Shown in pieces: positions 23,756-33,612 of a DNA stretch of 64,000 nt (its first letter is position 1; every line of letters begins with the position of its first letter). The DNA is from M3007 sp044347755 (lineage in GTDB: Bacteria > Bacteroidota > Bacteroidia > Chitinophagales > Saprospiraceae), in NCBI GenBank assembly GCA_044347755.1, contig JBIKUE010000011.1, positions 8,915 to 72,914 of the forward strand, given 5' to 3'. Made by a program: the position numbers and the translations under genes. The notes beneath the pieces are model-generated. The model saw nothing but the letters and a program-made list of their open reading frames with translations. It was not told the DNA's origin and searched no databases.

Positions 23756-26700
23756 ATGAGGCCTTTCTTTACCCTGCTTTTAACGATGCTTTGCCTGAGC
23801 GGCCTTTCCGCCCAAACATCCAAAGACATCACGGTGCCGATAACTGCAACCCTTAACACCGGCCCAACCAGTATTACCCTCACCTGGCCCAACCCCGGCG
23901 GAGCCAATCTGCTCATCCTGCGCCGAACCAAAGGCCAGGCCGGCAACAACTGGCAACAGGTGATCAACCTCACAAACTCGAATCTCACTACCATCACTGA
24001 TATTGGTGTAGCCAACGCTCAGATTTATGAGTATGTCATTCAACGAGTCCTTAACAATATCACTGCTTTTGGATATGTCCACGTAGCTGTGAATGCCAAC
24101 CCGGTAAACTTCCGGGGAAAGGTTCTTGTATTCGTAGATTCCAGCTCTGCTGCCGGCGCCGCTACCGAGCTGGCACAATTGTATAACGATATGCGCGGCG
24201 ATGGCTGGTGGCCAATCCCATTCGTGGTAAACTCAGCAGCTACGGTTCAAACCATCAAAACACAGATAGTTACAGCATATAACGCCGATGTAACCAACAC
24301 CAAGTCTGTACTCCTGATTGGCAATATTCCTATTCCTTACTCCGGGAATGCAGCCTGGGATGGGCATGTACCCGATCACGAAGGCGCATGGCCGGCAGAC
24401 TCCTATTATGCGGATGTAAACGGTGTATGGACGGATGCTACAGTGAACAATGCTGTACCCAACCGAAATGCTAACGACAATATTCCCGGAGATGGCAAAT
24501 TCGACCAAAACTTTATTCCTTCCGCAGTAGAACTTCAGGTGGGCCGGATTGACTTCAGGCGCATTGATGCAGCAGCCTTTGGCGCTCCTAACCAATTAGC
24601 ATTGCTTAAACGATATCTGCAAAAAAACCATAAATGGCGTTCAGGAGAATATCAGGTGGATAATAAAGCCCTGGTGGACGACAATTTTGGTTATTTTGGC
24701 GGAGAAGCTTTTGCAGCCAATGGATACAGAAATGCCTATCCTTTGGTAGGAGACGCAAACGTTATCAATGCCGATTTCTTTTTAGATTCCAATCCGCAAT
24801 CATACCTCATGGGCTACGGATGCGGTGGAGGCAACTATAATGGCGCCGGTGGTGTTGGTTCCAGTTCCGACTTTGCAACAGACTCTGTAAACATGGTCTT
24901 TACAAGCCTGTTTGGATCCTATTTCGGCGACTGGGATTTTGAAACCAACCCATTTATGCCTTCTGCCCTGGCGTCAAGAGGAGGCATTCTCACCTGCACC
25001 TGGGCTGGACGACCACACCATTTTTATCATGCCATGGCGTCCGGAGAAACCATTGGTTACGTCATTTGGGAAACCATGAATGCTCAGTTCAACAATGGTT
25101 ACTATGGCTCTTTCGGTGAAAGTGGCGCACATGTAGCCCTGCTGGGCGATCCCACACTTCGTGCCAATGTGGTAAAACCGGCAAAGGATCTGGTTATCAC
25201 TGCTCCAACCTGCAAAACAGTAGTACTCAACTGGACTGCCTCTGCAGATGTGGTCAGTGGATATCATGTGTACCGCGCAGTATCCCCTAATGGTTTATAT
25301 ACCCGCCTGACCACCACCCCAATTACTGCAACTTCTTATACCGACAACAACCCTTTGCTTGACACCTTGTATTACCAGGTTCGGGCCATTAAAAATGTAA
25401 CCAACCCCGGAGGCGGCACTTATGCCAATAATGCCACCGGCGTGCTTAGCTCTATTATCTTTACCGGCGCAGGAGGGCCTACCGTAAGTGCAACCGGAGG
25501 TTCGCTGACGTGCTCTGTGAATAATCTTGCCCTGGCAGCCAGTGCAACACCCGGTCCAATCAACATCTGGAACTGGTCTGGGCCGGGTAACTTTAGCAGC
25601 AACCTGCAAAATCCCACTGTTACGAATCCAGGCGTATACACTGTAACAGCTACGGATGCCGCCGGTTGTTTCAGCACTGCTTCCGCTACTGTTGTTGGCG
25701 ATTACTCCGCCCCTTCTATTGGCGCATCTGTCAGCAATAATATCACATGTGTCAATTCAAGCGCCATCATAACCGTTTCCTCTGCCGGACTTTCTTCCTG
25801 TACTATTTCCGGTCCGAATGGCTTTTTTGTGCAAGGCTTTCAAGCTACCGTGACACAAGTAGGCACCTATCTGATTACTGCTACTTCGTCTACCAATGGT
25901 TGTATCGGCAATACCCAGGTAGCGGTAAATCTGGATAACACACCACCCAACGCCTCTGCTTCCAACAATGGACCTATCACTTGCGTCAAACAGGAAGTTG
26001 CCTTGATTGGCACTACGAATATTCCCAACGCAACCTTCCTTTGGGCAGGGCCCTGTCTCAGTGGTAATACAATGGCCACTTGTGCCGGCGTTTACACCGT
26101 AACGATTACTAATACAGGTAATGGTTGTACCAGCTCGGTCAGCACCATTGTAGAAGAAAACACCGCTGCACCAACAGTTACTGCACAACATGTGCTGATT
26201 ACCTGCAACACGCCAAGCGTACCATTGAGCGCCACCTGGTCGCCTGCAAATAGCACAGTACAATGGTCCGGCCCTTGTTTGGTGGTTGGCAACCCTAATA
26301 CAGCTACCTGTGCCGGTCAATATACTGTGGTAGCAACCCGCGCCGATAATGGTTGCACCGCTTCAGATGTAGCCATCGTATTAGAAGATACCGTTGTGCC
26401 GATCATCAGCTTTCCACCAGCGCCTCCACTCACCTGTCTTGTAACTTGTTATGCCTTTACAGCACCCAATCTGCCAGGTCTTGAGTTTTACATTGGTGGA
26501 ATATTGATCCCACCAGGTACATCCTTCGATATCTGCGCCCCTGGCACCTACACCGTAACCGTTAAATCACTACTCAATGGCTGCTCCAGCGATGTGCCGT
26601 TGGTGATCACTGAAGATATTACCCCGCCAATGGTTAATGCCGGTCCGGATGTCGTGATCTCTTGCAATGCTCCGTCTGTCCAATTAAACGGCAGCGGCAG

Positions 26701-28015
26701 TGGCAGTTTGTTGTGGACCGGCCCTGACGGGTTCATTTCTGCAACTCCCAATCCTTCTGTTTCTCAGACAGGCACTTATGTATTGACGGCAACCAATAAC
26801 GCCAATGGCTGTATAGCACAGGATCAGGCAATTGTATCCAGCGATGGCAGTTTGCCAGTGGTAAACGCATCTGCAAGCGGGGAACTGAATTGCAGTAACC
26901 AATCTGTTCTCTTACAAAGTGGCAATAACAGTCCTAATGCAACCTATTCCTGGAGCGGCCCTGGATTTATCTCCAACTTGCCAATGCCTCAAATATCTGT
27001 TCCCGGCACCTATTCCGTAACGGTTACGATTGGAATTTGCGCTGCAACAGACGCCGTAGAGGTAACTCAGGCGCCAGCGCTGGTAGTGACCCCCTCCGTT
27101 CAGGTTTTGGCATGTGATGTAGTTGCTGAAGTTTGCCTGGATATTGACGGAGGCACTCCACCTTACAACGTTCAATGGTCAAACGGCAATACCTTGCCAT
27201 GTGCACAAATCGGGGCTTCAGGCACCATAAGCGTAACCGTTACTGATAATGGCGGTTGCAGCGTTTCCAGCACTCAAGCGATTGTTATTCCGCCGCTTAT
27301 GTCCATCAGTTTTTCCGGGCTGTTGAATTGTACCGGATTTGAAAACGTTTGTGCAACAGTAACAGGTGGCGCCCCTCCATATACATACCAATGGTCTAAC
27401 AATACCACTGCCGGCTGTACCTCTTACCCCGGCGGTGGATTAATCAGTTTAACCGTGACAGATGCTTCAGGCTGCACTCAAACAGCCTCCGCAACGGTAA
27501 ACCAAACCCCGTCCATTGCGCTTTCTTTCTCCACAACGGATGCCTCTTCCTCTACCACACAGGATGGCGCAGTGAACCTGACGGTGAGCGGCGGGAATGG
27601 ACAGTTCTCTTATCTTTGGAACAATGGCGCCACTACCCAGGATCTAAATAACCTGGGGGCTGGAACTTATTCTGTTACTGTAGTCGACGTTTTATCAGGT
27701 TGTACCAGCACCGGAACTGCGGTGGTCAATGCTATGGTCAATACCCTGGAAGCTCAATGGTTGTCGCAATTTCAACTGTCACCCAATCCTACAGAAGGCA
27801 TTACACAACTCAGTCTTCGTTTGCGTCAATCCGAAAACAATGTAAGGATTGAAGTGCATGCCATTACCGGACAATTGATCTGGACTTCTGCCAGTCTTCA
27901 GGGAGATCAGTTTAATCAGGCAATAGACCTTAGTGAAAGTCCTGCCGGCTTGTACACTGTTTCCGTTCGGTTGGCGGATCAGGTGTTTGTACGAAAATTA
28001 TCTATTGTGCGATAA
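23756..28015 (+). CDS. Giant T9SS type A cargo protein with possible C25-like domain and Ig-like repeats
   Basis: The 1419-residue protein has a signal peptide (1-20). A distinct domain (about 110-475) contains VLLIGNIPIPY, WPADSYYADVNGVWTD, a QVGRIDFRRI strand, MGYGCGGGNYNG and VFTSLFGSYFGDWDFETN. The strand order, D-Y-Y-D and GR motifs recall gingipain-like C25/caspase folds, but the His and Cys of that family are not obvious. A fibronectin III domain (about 490-575) and about eight Ig-like repeats with cysteine pairs and GTYTVTVT-type strands follow (about 590-1330). The C-terminus (about 1345-1419: FQLSPNPTEGITQLSL to VRKLSIVR) is a T9SS type A sorting domain. It is likely a surface adhesin or pseudo-enzyme. 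A terminator follows. Confidence 0.85.
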   Translation: MRPFFTLLLTMLCLSGLSAQTSKDITVPITATLNTGPTSITLTWPNPGGANLLILRRTKGQAGNNWQQVINLTNSNLTTITDIGVANAQIYEYVIQRVLNNITAFGYVHVAVNANPVNFRGKVLVFVDSSSAAGAATELAQLYNDMRGDGWWPIPFVVNSAATVQTIKTQIVTAYNADVTNTKSVLLIGNIPIPYSGNAAWDGHVPDHEGAWPADSYYADVNGVWTDATVNNAVPNRNANDNIPGDGKFDQNFIPSAVELQVGRIDFRRIDAAAFGAPNQLALLKRYLQKNHKWRSGEYQVDNKALVDDNFGYFGGEAFAANGYRNAYPLVGDANVINADFFLDSNPQSYLMGYGCGGGNYNGAGGVGSSSDFATDSVNMVFTSLFGSYFGDWDFETNPFMPSALASRGGILTCTWAGRPHHFYHAMASGETIGYVIWETMNAQFNNGYYGSFGESGAHVALLGDPTLRANVVKPAKDLVITAPTCKTVVLNWTASADVVSGYHVYRAVSPNGLYTRLTTTPITATSYTDNNPLLDTLYYQVRAIKNVTNPGGGTYANNATGVLSSIIFTGAGGPTVSATGGSLTCSVNNLALAASATPGPINIWNWSGPGNFSSNLQNPTVTNPGVYTVTATDAAGCFSTASATVVGDYSAPSIGASVSNNITCVNSSAIITVSSAGLSSCTISGPNGFFVQGFQATVTQVGTYLITATSSTNGCIGNTQVAVNLDNTPPNASASNNGPITCVKQEVALIGTTNIPNATFLWAGPCLSGNTMATCAGVYTVTITNTGNGCTSSVSTIVEENTAAPTVTAQHVLITCNTPSVPLSATWSPANSTVQWSGPCLVVGNPNTATCAGQYTVVATRADNGCTASDVAIVLEDTVVPIISFPPAPPLTCLVTCYAFTAPNLPGLEFYIGGILIPPGTSFDICAPGTYTVTVKSLLNGCSSDVPLVITEDITPPMVNAGPDVVISCNAPSVQLNGSGSGSLLWTGPDGFISATPNPSVSQTGTYVLTATNNANGCIAQDQAIVSSDGSLPVVNASASGELNCSNQSVLLQSGNNSPNATYSWSGPGFISNLPMPQISVPGTYSVTVTIGICAATDAVEVTQAPALVVTPSVQVLACDVVAEVCLDIDGGTPPYNVQWSNGNTLPCAQIGASGTISVTVTDNGGCSVSSTQAIVIPPLMSISFSGLLNCTGFENVCATVTGGAPPYTYQWSNNTTAGCTSYPGGGLISLTVTDASGCTQTASATVNQTPSIALSFSTTDASSSTTQDGAVNLTVSGGNGQFSYLWNNGATTQDLNNLGAGTYSVTVVDVLSGCTSTGTAVVNAMVNTLEAQWLSQFQLSPNPTEGITQLSLRLRQSENNVRIEVHAITGQLIWTSASLQGDQFNQAIDLSESPAGLYTVSVRLADQVFVRKLSIVR

Positions 28016-28044
28016 GAGCCGCAGCACTTTTTTACTCCTCATCT

Positions 28045-28081
28045 GAACCCGCTTTGCAGCCTTGCGTTGTAAAGCGGGTTC
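28045..28081 (+). terminator. Terminator after the giant T9SS gene
   Basis: GAACCCGCTTT (28045-28055) pairs perfectly with AAAGCGGGTTC (28071-28081) and is followed by AATTTTAA. The stem is 30 bp after the stop codon. Confidence 0.75.
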
Positions 28082-28159
28082 AATTTTAATGCCTGTACGC
28101 GTCTATTCGCATAATTTGGCTTAATTTTAGCTGCAAATTGTCTTGACTAAACCGATACA

Positions 28160-31100
28160 ATGATGAAACGATCGCTACTGCTTTTGCTTGCCGGCATTTT
28201 GCTGTATTCCTGTGGAACCAATAGCCTGCCGATAAGTGACCGGTTACGTGAAAAAGCGCAGCCCAGCGATATGTTTGCTTTCCAGCGATCTTATCCCGAC
28301 CCGGATTTTGACTGGCAGGGATGGCGCAAAGTGATGCAGCAAACCCGTATGGTGGAGAACGCACAACAGCGCGGCAGTGGAGGTTGCGGAAGCAACCTGA
28401 CCAATTGGACGAATCAGGGCCCCATGAATGTTGCCGGGCGATGCAATGCCATGGCCGTGAAACCAGGAGATGAAAACACCTTGTTGGCCGGCTTTTCAGG
28501 TGGTGGCTTGTTTAAATCCACCGATGGCGCTGTAAATTGGTATCCGGTATTTGACGACAACCCTGAATTGAGCATAGGAGATATTGCTTTTGCCCCTGCA
28601 AACCCAAATCTGGTTTTTGCAGGCACAGGCGATCCAAACATGCCCTCCCTGGTGTTCAATGGAAACGGGATATACAAAAGCCAGGATGCCGGAGAAACAT
28701 GGCAACATCTTCCTAATGGTCCTACCGGAATTATATCCAAAGTATTGATACACCCATCTAATCCGGATATTATCTGGGCTGCCACCATGGGAAACCCCTA
28801 TGTCAGAGATAATAATCGGGGCCTTTACAAAAGCACGGACGGTGGGAATTCCTGGACGCAAGTTTTGTTTGTAAGCAACCAGGCTGGCGCCAGCGATTTG
28901 GTTATATCAGCGGCAAACCCCGACATCCTTTATGCCTCTTTTTGGGATCGCATCCGAAACAATTTTGAATCGGTTGTATATGGTCTGAATGCCAAAGTAT
29001 ACAAAAGTACAGATGGTGGAAATACCTGGACTCAACTGGCTGGAGGACTACCTACAGGGGTGATGGGCCGAACTGGTTTGGCCATTTCCCAAACGGATCC
29101 CAACAAAGTTTATGCGGTTTATATTGATAGCCTGAACACTCCGGGCGGACTTTACAAAACCACCAATGGAGGTACAACCTGGACTTCCATCAACATCCTG
29201 CAACTGGAAGATGCCTGTGCTGATTTTGGTTGGTATTTTGGCAAAATCCATGTAAATCCAACGAACGACGAAGACCTGTATTTCCATGGAATCCACATAT
29301 GGCGTAAAGCTATAAACGGTTCAGGATGGTCTATTGCAGCTGGCGGACATGCCGACAGCCATGACCTGGTATTTACGCCAAGCGGTCGCCGATATTGGGC
29401 CAATGATGGAGGCGTTTACCGCAATGATGGTCAGCAATCCTGGACAAAATCAAAAAATCTTCCTACCACTCAGTTTTACCGCACCACCTATAATCCACAT
29501 GAACCTGATAAATATTTCGCCGGAGCACAGGATAACGGGGTTCAAAAAGGCAACAGTCTGAATATTAACGGATGGGTTCAACTTTTCCCTGCGGATGGGT
29601 TCAGCTGCGCTTTTGACCCCGCCGACCCGGAGCATTATTGGGTAGAAATTCAAAACGGAACCATTCATGAAACCTTTGATGGAGGCGACTCCTGGCAGTT
29701 CGGCAACCGGGCACTTGGAACCACTGATCGAACCAACTGGGATACGCCTTTCTTTATGAGCAGCCATACCCCAAACCGACTTTACGCAGCTACCTTTCGG
29801 GCATACGCCAAGGATCAGGGCACCGGCTGGGGACCCATTTCCGGAGATCTGACCAAGGGGCTCATTCTTGATCCTCGTTTCCATACCGTTTCCTGCCTGA
29901 ATGAATCGCCTGTGACCCCCAATAAACTGGTAGCAGGAACTTCTGACGGAAATGTATGGCGCAGAGATGCCAATGGTAACTGGGCAGACATCGCACCCGG
30001 CCTGCCATTACGCTATGTTACTTCCGTTCATTACTCGCCAACCTTGAGTAACCGGATCTTCGTTACCCATTCCGGGTTTCGCGATAATGAAAACATTCCA
30101 CATATCCACCGGTCTGATGATAACGGCAATACCTGGCACAATATCAGCTCAGATTTACCTCAGGTACCCGTAAATGACCTGTTCGTTTTGCCTGGTTATT
30201 CAGATGAAGTACTGATTGCAGCTACAGATGCCGGGGTATATTACACGATTAATGGAGGTGATTTTTGGAGCAGACTGGGAGGCAATATGCCTTACCTTCC
30301 TGTATTTGATTTTACACATAACCCCGTTAAAAAGGAACTGGTAGCTGCCACATTTGCCCGTGGAATATGGACATTCCCGCTGGATTCTATTTTTGTACAA
30401 CAACAACCCGTAAATGTTTCCATATCAGGTACCATTCGGGATGAAATGGGTGCGGGGATAGAAGCAGTAGAAGTTCAAAACGTATTAAGCAATCCAACCG
30501 GCTTGTTTTCGGCCAACAATGTACCAGGGTGTACCGCCTATACCCTCACACCATCACGCAACGATAACCCGTTGAATGGGTTAACCACCTATGATTTGGT
30601 GTTGATTTCCAAACATATTCTGGCTCTTGAGCCTCTGAATAGTCCATACAAGATAATCGCTGCAGATGCCAACCGCTCTGGAAGCATTACCACATTCGAC
30701 ATTGTTCAATTGCGAAAATTAATTCTGGGGATTGATACCGTCTTTGCCAATAACACCTCCTGGCGATTCATCCCGGAGCAACATACTTTTCTGAACCCCA
30801 TGAATCCTTTCCAATGGGGGTTTCCGGAAACGCTGGATGTTCAGGTGCTAACCAATCCTTTATCCAACCTGAATTTTACAGGTCTTAAAGTAGGCGATGT
30901 AAACAACTCTGCTATTCCCGGCTTTTCAGGTATTGGAGAAGAACGAACGGACAAGCCATGGCCAATACAAGTAGAATGGACACAAAATGGCGAAATCTGG
31001 ACCGCAACTTTGTGGGCAACTCAGCCGGATTTCAGCGCATTTCAAACCTCACTGGGCTTTGATCCTTTACAATGGCAACTTGAGAAGATCCAGCCTATTT

Positions 31101-31570
31101 GGCAAGAACTAACCGAGGATCATTTTGGCCTGAGCAAGCTACGGGATGGATGGATCAGCGTTGCACACGGTTCGACTACCCTTGGATCAAATCATGAGCC
31201 ATTGCCACTTTTTAAGTTGGTTTTCCAGTCCCGCCTGGCTGCCCAGCAGCCGCCTGTTCTTACGTTGGGCAACCAACCCACTTCTTCACTGGCTTACACA
31301 TCAGATGGAGTTGCCCTTTTACCTGTATTGAATCAGGTTACGCAAAGCCTTGATCTGGCTTATCCAAATCCTTTCGGTAAGGATGGCTTCTGGTTCCAAT
31401 CCCAGCAAGGTGGACTATTAGAGATCATGGATGCTTTAGGCAAACCCATTTGGCGCAAAATAATGCTCCCAAAAGAAGTTGTCCACCTCGAATCTGTATT
31501 ATTCAAAAATGCCGGTATATACTATTGGAAAACAGATCAAACGTCTGGAAAAATTCTATATATACCATAA
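28160..31570 (+). CDS. Secreted BNR/VPS10-like propeller protein with dockerin-like repeat and T9SS type A domain
   Basis: The 1136-residue protein has a signal peptide MMKRSLLLLLAGILLYSC with a lipobox-like LYSC. Residues about 70-750 form beta-propeller blades with at least eight Asp-box motifs (KSTDGAVNW, KSQDAGETW, KSTDGGNSW, KSTDGGNTW, KTTNGGTTW, ETFDGGDSW, RSDDNGNTW, YTINGGDFW), as in sialidases and sortilins. A dockerin-like pair follows (TTYDLVLISKHILALEPL and ADANRSGSITTFDIVQLRKL, about 810-860), then a C-terminal T9SS type A domain from LAYPNPFGKDGFW to the end. No sialidase catalytic Arg triad is evident. It is likely a surface-exposed exoprotein; the lipobox is unusual for a T9SS cargo. 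Confidence 0.87.
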   Translation: MMKRSLLLLLAGILLYSCGTNSLPISDRLREKAQPSDMFAFQRSYPDPDFDWQGWRKVMQQTRMVENAQQRGSGGCGSNLTNWTNQGPMNVAGRCNAMAVKPGDENTLLAGFSGGGLFKSTDGAVNWYPVFDDNPELSIGDIAFAPANPNLVFAGTGDPNMPSLVFNGNGIYKSQDAGETWQHLPNGPTGIISKVLIHPSNPDIIWAATMGNPYVRDNNRGLYKSTDGGNSWTQVLFVSNQAGASDLVISAANPDILYASFWDRIRNNFESVVYGLNAKVYKSTDGGNTWTQLAGGLPTGVMGRTGLAISQTDPNKVYAVYIDSLNTPGGLYKTTNGGTTWTSINILQLEDACADFGWYFGKIHVNPTNDEDLYFHGIHIWRKAINGSGWSIAAGGHADSHDLVFTPSGRRYWANDGGVYRNDGQQSWTKSKNLPTTQFYRTTYNPHEPDKYFAGAQDNGVQKGNSLNINGWVQLFPADGFSCAFDPADPEHYWVEIQNGTIHETFDGGDSWQFGNRALGTTDRTNWDTPFFMSSHTPNRLYAATFRAYAKDQGTGWGPISGDLTKGLILDPRFHTVSCLNESPVTPNKLVAGTSDGNVWRRDANGNWADIAPGLPLRYVTSVHYSPTLSNRIFVTHSGFRDNENIPHIHRSDDNGNTWHNISSDLPQVPVNDLFVLPGYSDEVLIAATDAGVYYTINGGDFWSRLGGNMPYLPVFDFTHNPVKKELVAATFARGIWTFPLDSIFVQQQPVNVSISGTIRDEMGAGIEAVEVQNVLSNPTGLFSANNVPGCTAYTLTPSRNDNPLNGLTTYDLVLISKHILALEPLNSPYKIIAADANRSGSITTFDIVQLRKLILGIDTVFANNTSWRFIPEQHTFLNPMNPFQWGFPETLDVQVLTNPLSNLNFTGLKVGDVNNSAIPGFSGIGEERTDKPWPIQVEWTQNGEIWTATLWATQPDFSAFQTSLGFDPLQWQLEKIQPIWQELTEDHFGLSKLRDGWISVAHGSTTLGSNHEPLPLFKLVFQSRLAAQQPPVLTLGNQPTSSLAYTSDGVALLPVLNQVTQSLDLAYPNPFGKDGFWFQSQQGGLLEIMDALGKPIWRKIMLPKEVVHLESVLFKNAGIYYWKTDQTSGKILYIP

Positions 31571-31901
31571 GTTATAAACTATTAAACTGCATAGTAGTGG
31601 AAATGAAATTATAGTTCGCATGATAAAATCCTTAATGAATTGTAATTTTAACACCTAAAGTGTGTAAAACGTGAAAATTGTGTAAGATTTTTGCCCTCCC
31701 ATTACAACTATTTTATTCCATTGGTCGTTTGACCACCTCTTGCACGCACAGTTACAGACCGGTTATCAGGCCTTTTTTGCCTGTTTTTCTTCCAGCTCAA
31801 CCAAATTTAAGTTCATGTATTTCGGGGCTATGCCCTGAGACAGAGGTTTTTTTCTACAAACGCTCTTACTTATCGTAAACCGTAAAGAAGTTGAACAAAC
31901 C
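31571..31901. other. Intergenic region with a weak terminator-like hairpin
   Basis: This 331-bp gap lies between the propeller gene and the lytic transglycosylase. It is A+T rich and has no supported gene. CAGGC (31767-31771) pairs with GCCTG (31779-31783) and is followed by TTTTT, a weak terminator-like structure 200 bp after the propeller gene and 115 bp before the next start. I see no clean promoter box. Confidence 0.4.
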
Positions 31902-33413
31902 ATGCAGTTAAACAAGACCGTATCGTATTGGCTGACGCTCGCCTTGATTGTGTTGACCCAAGTGGTAGCATTCGCACAAAAAGAAGAAGTTGTCCAGTTG
32001 TCAGACCTCGAAGAACCGGCAGATACATCAGATATCCTGGTGGCCAAAGGAGGTACTTCCGTCGTCATCACAGATGAAATTTTAAAGGAAAGGCTGGGTG
32101 AACTGACCAGTTGTCTGGATCTGCGCGCCACCGCTGTAGTAAAAGGATACATCCGAACTTACGTACAGGCACAAACAGAAAAGTCGCGCAATATGCTGGG
32201 TAAACGCCTGACCTATTTCCCACTTTACGAAGCTAAAATGCGGGAATACGGCGTTCCGGAAGACCTTAAATTCCTTTCCGTAGTAGAATCAGCCTTGAAC
32301 CCCAAAGCGGTTTCACGGGTAGGCGCCACTGGTTTATGGCAATTTATGCCAAGTACTGGCAGTGAGTACGGACTCAAAACAAACAGTGCCGTAGAAGACC
32401 GCAGTAATCCGGTGAAGAGCACTGATGCTGCTGCACGCCACCTGCGCGACCTTTACAATCATTTTGACGACTGGGCGCTTGCCCTGGCAGCCTATAACAG
32501 TGGATCCGGTCGTGTGAATTCAGCTATTCGCCGCGCAGGAAGCAGAAACTTCTGGAGCATCCAGCGATATCTTCCAGCTGAAACCCGCAACTATGTGCCT
32601 GCGTTTATTGCAGCCACCTACATCTGCAACTATTTTCATCTGCATGGCCTTATGCCTAACGATCCGGATCTGGATCTTCAACTGACCGATTACGTGAATG
32701 TGTATGAAGGGATCTCTTTCCGCGACATAGCTGACGCTACGGGAATCACTTATGAAGTGATCAAGGATCTTAACCCCGGTTTTAAGCGGGATTATGTTCC
32801 ACCTACAACAGACGGCCACTATGTCATTGTTCCACAACGTGTTATGCCGGCATTCATTCGTTATCTGAATTCTGTAAGCAGTGCCCGAAAGTATAAACTG
32901 GAAAGCATTGAAAAATATACCAGTGCTGATAATGGCGATGGCAGATACTGGATCAGTAAAGCCAAGCCACAAAATTTGGAACACGTAGATCAGTTTGCCG
33001 CACGCCTGGGTTTGTCTGGTGTTCAGATCAAGTCGTGGAATGATATGGAATCCAATTTCGTACAACCGGGTCAAATGGTCAAGTTGTACCGCCCGGTGTA
33101 TGTTCAAAAACACTCCGGCCTTCGAATTGAAGCGCCAACGACCACTACGCCTGCCGCAAAACCCGGCGCCCCCTCTAAATCATCTTCCAGCCCCAATGGG
33201 AAAACCAAACCGGGGAGCGGGCAACAAAGTGCTCTGGCGCCCCAGGAGGAGCAAGCTCCTCAGCCCAAACAATATCAATATCATACGGTGCGCAGAAATG
33301 AATCGCTGGAAGATATTGCCCGGCAATATGCTACTTCAGTTGAGAGTCTGAAAAAACTAAACAACGTAGATCAGGTTAGATTTGGTTCAAGATTGAAGAT
33401 CAGGGAGTATTGA
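31902..33413 (+). CDS. Membrane-bound lytic murein transglycosylase with LysM domains (MltD-like)
   Basis: This 503-residue enzyme cleaves peptidoglycan glycan strands, forming anhydromuramic ends. After a signal peptide (1-25) comes the SLT domain (about 95-250): FLSVVESALNPKAVSRVGAT contains the catalytic Glu in VVESAL, then GLWQFMPSTGSEYGL and DWALALAAYNSGSGRVNSAI. The C-terminal part binds peptidoglycan: a LysM-like region around 270-330 and a final LysM (YHTVRRNESLEDIARQYATS, about 453-500), linked by a Pro/Ser/Lys-rich stretch. Length and order match MltD. A strong terminator follows. Confidence 0.92.
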   Translation: MQLNKTVSYWLTLALIVLTQVVAFAQKEEVVQLSDLEEPADTSDILVAKGGTSVVITDEILKERLGELTSCLDLRATAVVKGYIRTYVQAQTEKSRNMLGKRLTYFPLYEAKMREYGVPEDLKFLSVVESALNPKAVSRVGATGLWQFMPSTGSEYGLKTNSAVEDRSNPVKSTDAAARHLRDLYNHFDDWALALAAYNSGSGRVNSAIRRAGSRNFWSIQRYLPAETRNYVPAFIAATYICNYFHLHGLMPNDPDLDLQLTDYVNVYEGISFRDIADATGITYEVIKDLNPGFKRDYVPPTTDGHYVIVPQRVMPAFIRYLNSVSSARKYKLESIEKYTSADNGDGRYWISKAKPQNLEHVDQFAARLGLSGVQIKSWNDMESNFVQPGQMVKLYRPVYVQKHSGLRIEAPTTTTPAAKPGAPSKSSSSPNGKTKPGSGQQSALAPQEEQAPQPKQYQYHTVRRNESLEDIARQYATSVESLKKLNNVDQVRFGSRLKIREY

Positions 33414-33452
33414 TTTGATTTCGTCAAAACCAAACTAATTTCGATATTTTCA

Positions 33453-33493
33453 AACCCGTCAAAGTTTTTTGAACTTTGACGGGTTCTTTTTTT
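33453..33493 (+). terminator. Intrinsic terminator after the lytic transglycosylase
   Basis: AACCCGTCAAAGTT (33453-33466) pairs perfectly with AACTTTGACGGGTT (33472-33485) across a 5-base loop, and seven T residues follow. Confidence 0.9.
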
Positions 33494-33612
33494 GGTACTC
33501 GCTCATTCTATATGCTGTCTTTTGAAATAAAAAGCAGATTTTTGCGCTACCCTAAACAAATAATCTACCTTTCACTCCCTCATTATCGATTCACAATCAA
33601 CCGCCTATTACC

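Noticed and set aside
25757..26320. Long antisense frames in the Ig-repeat region of the giant T9SS gene
   Set aside because: The repeat and codon bias of the sense gene create long antisense frames; compositions are implausible and no domain is seen.
31678..31878. 66-codon frame before the lytic transglycosylase
   Set aside because: No start context, promoter or family pattern; more likely intergenic.
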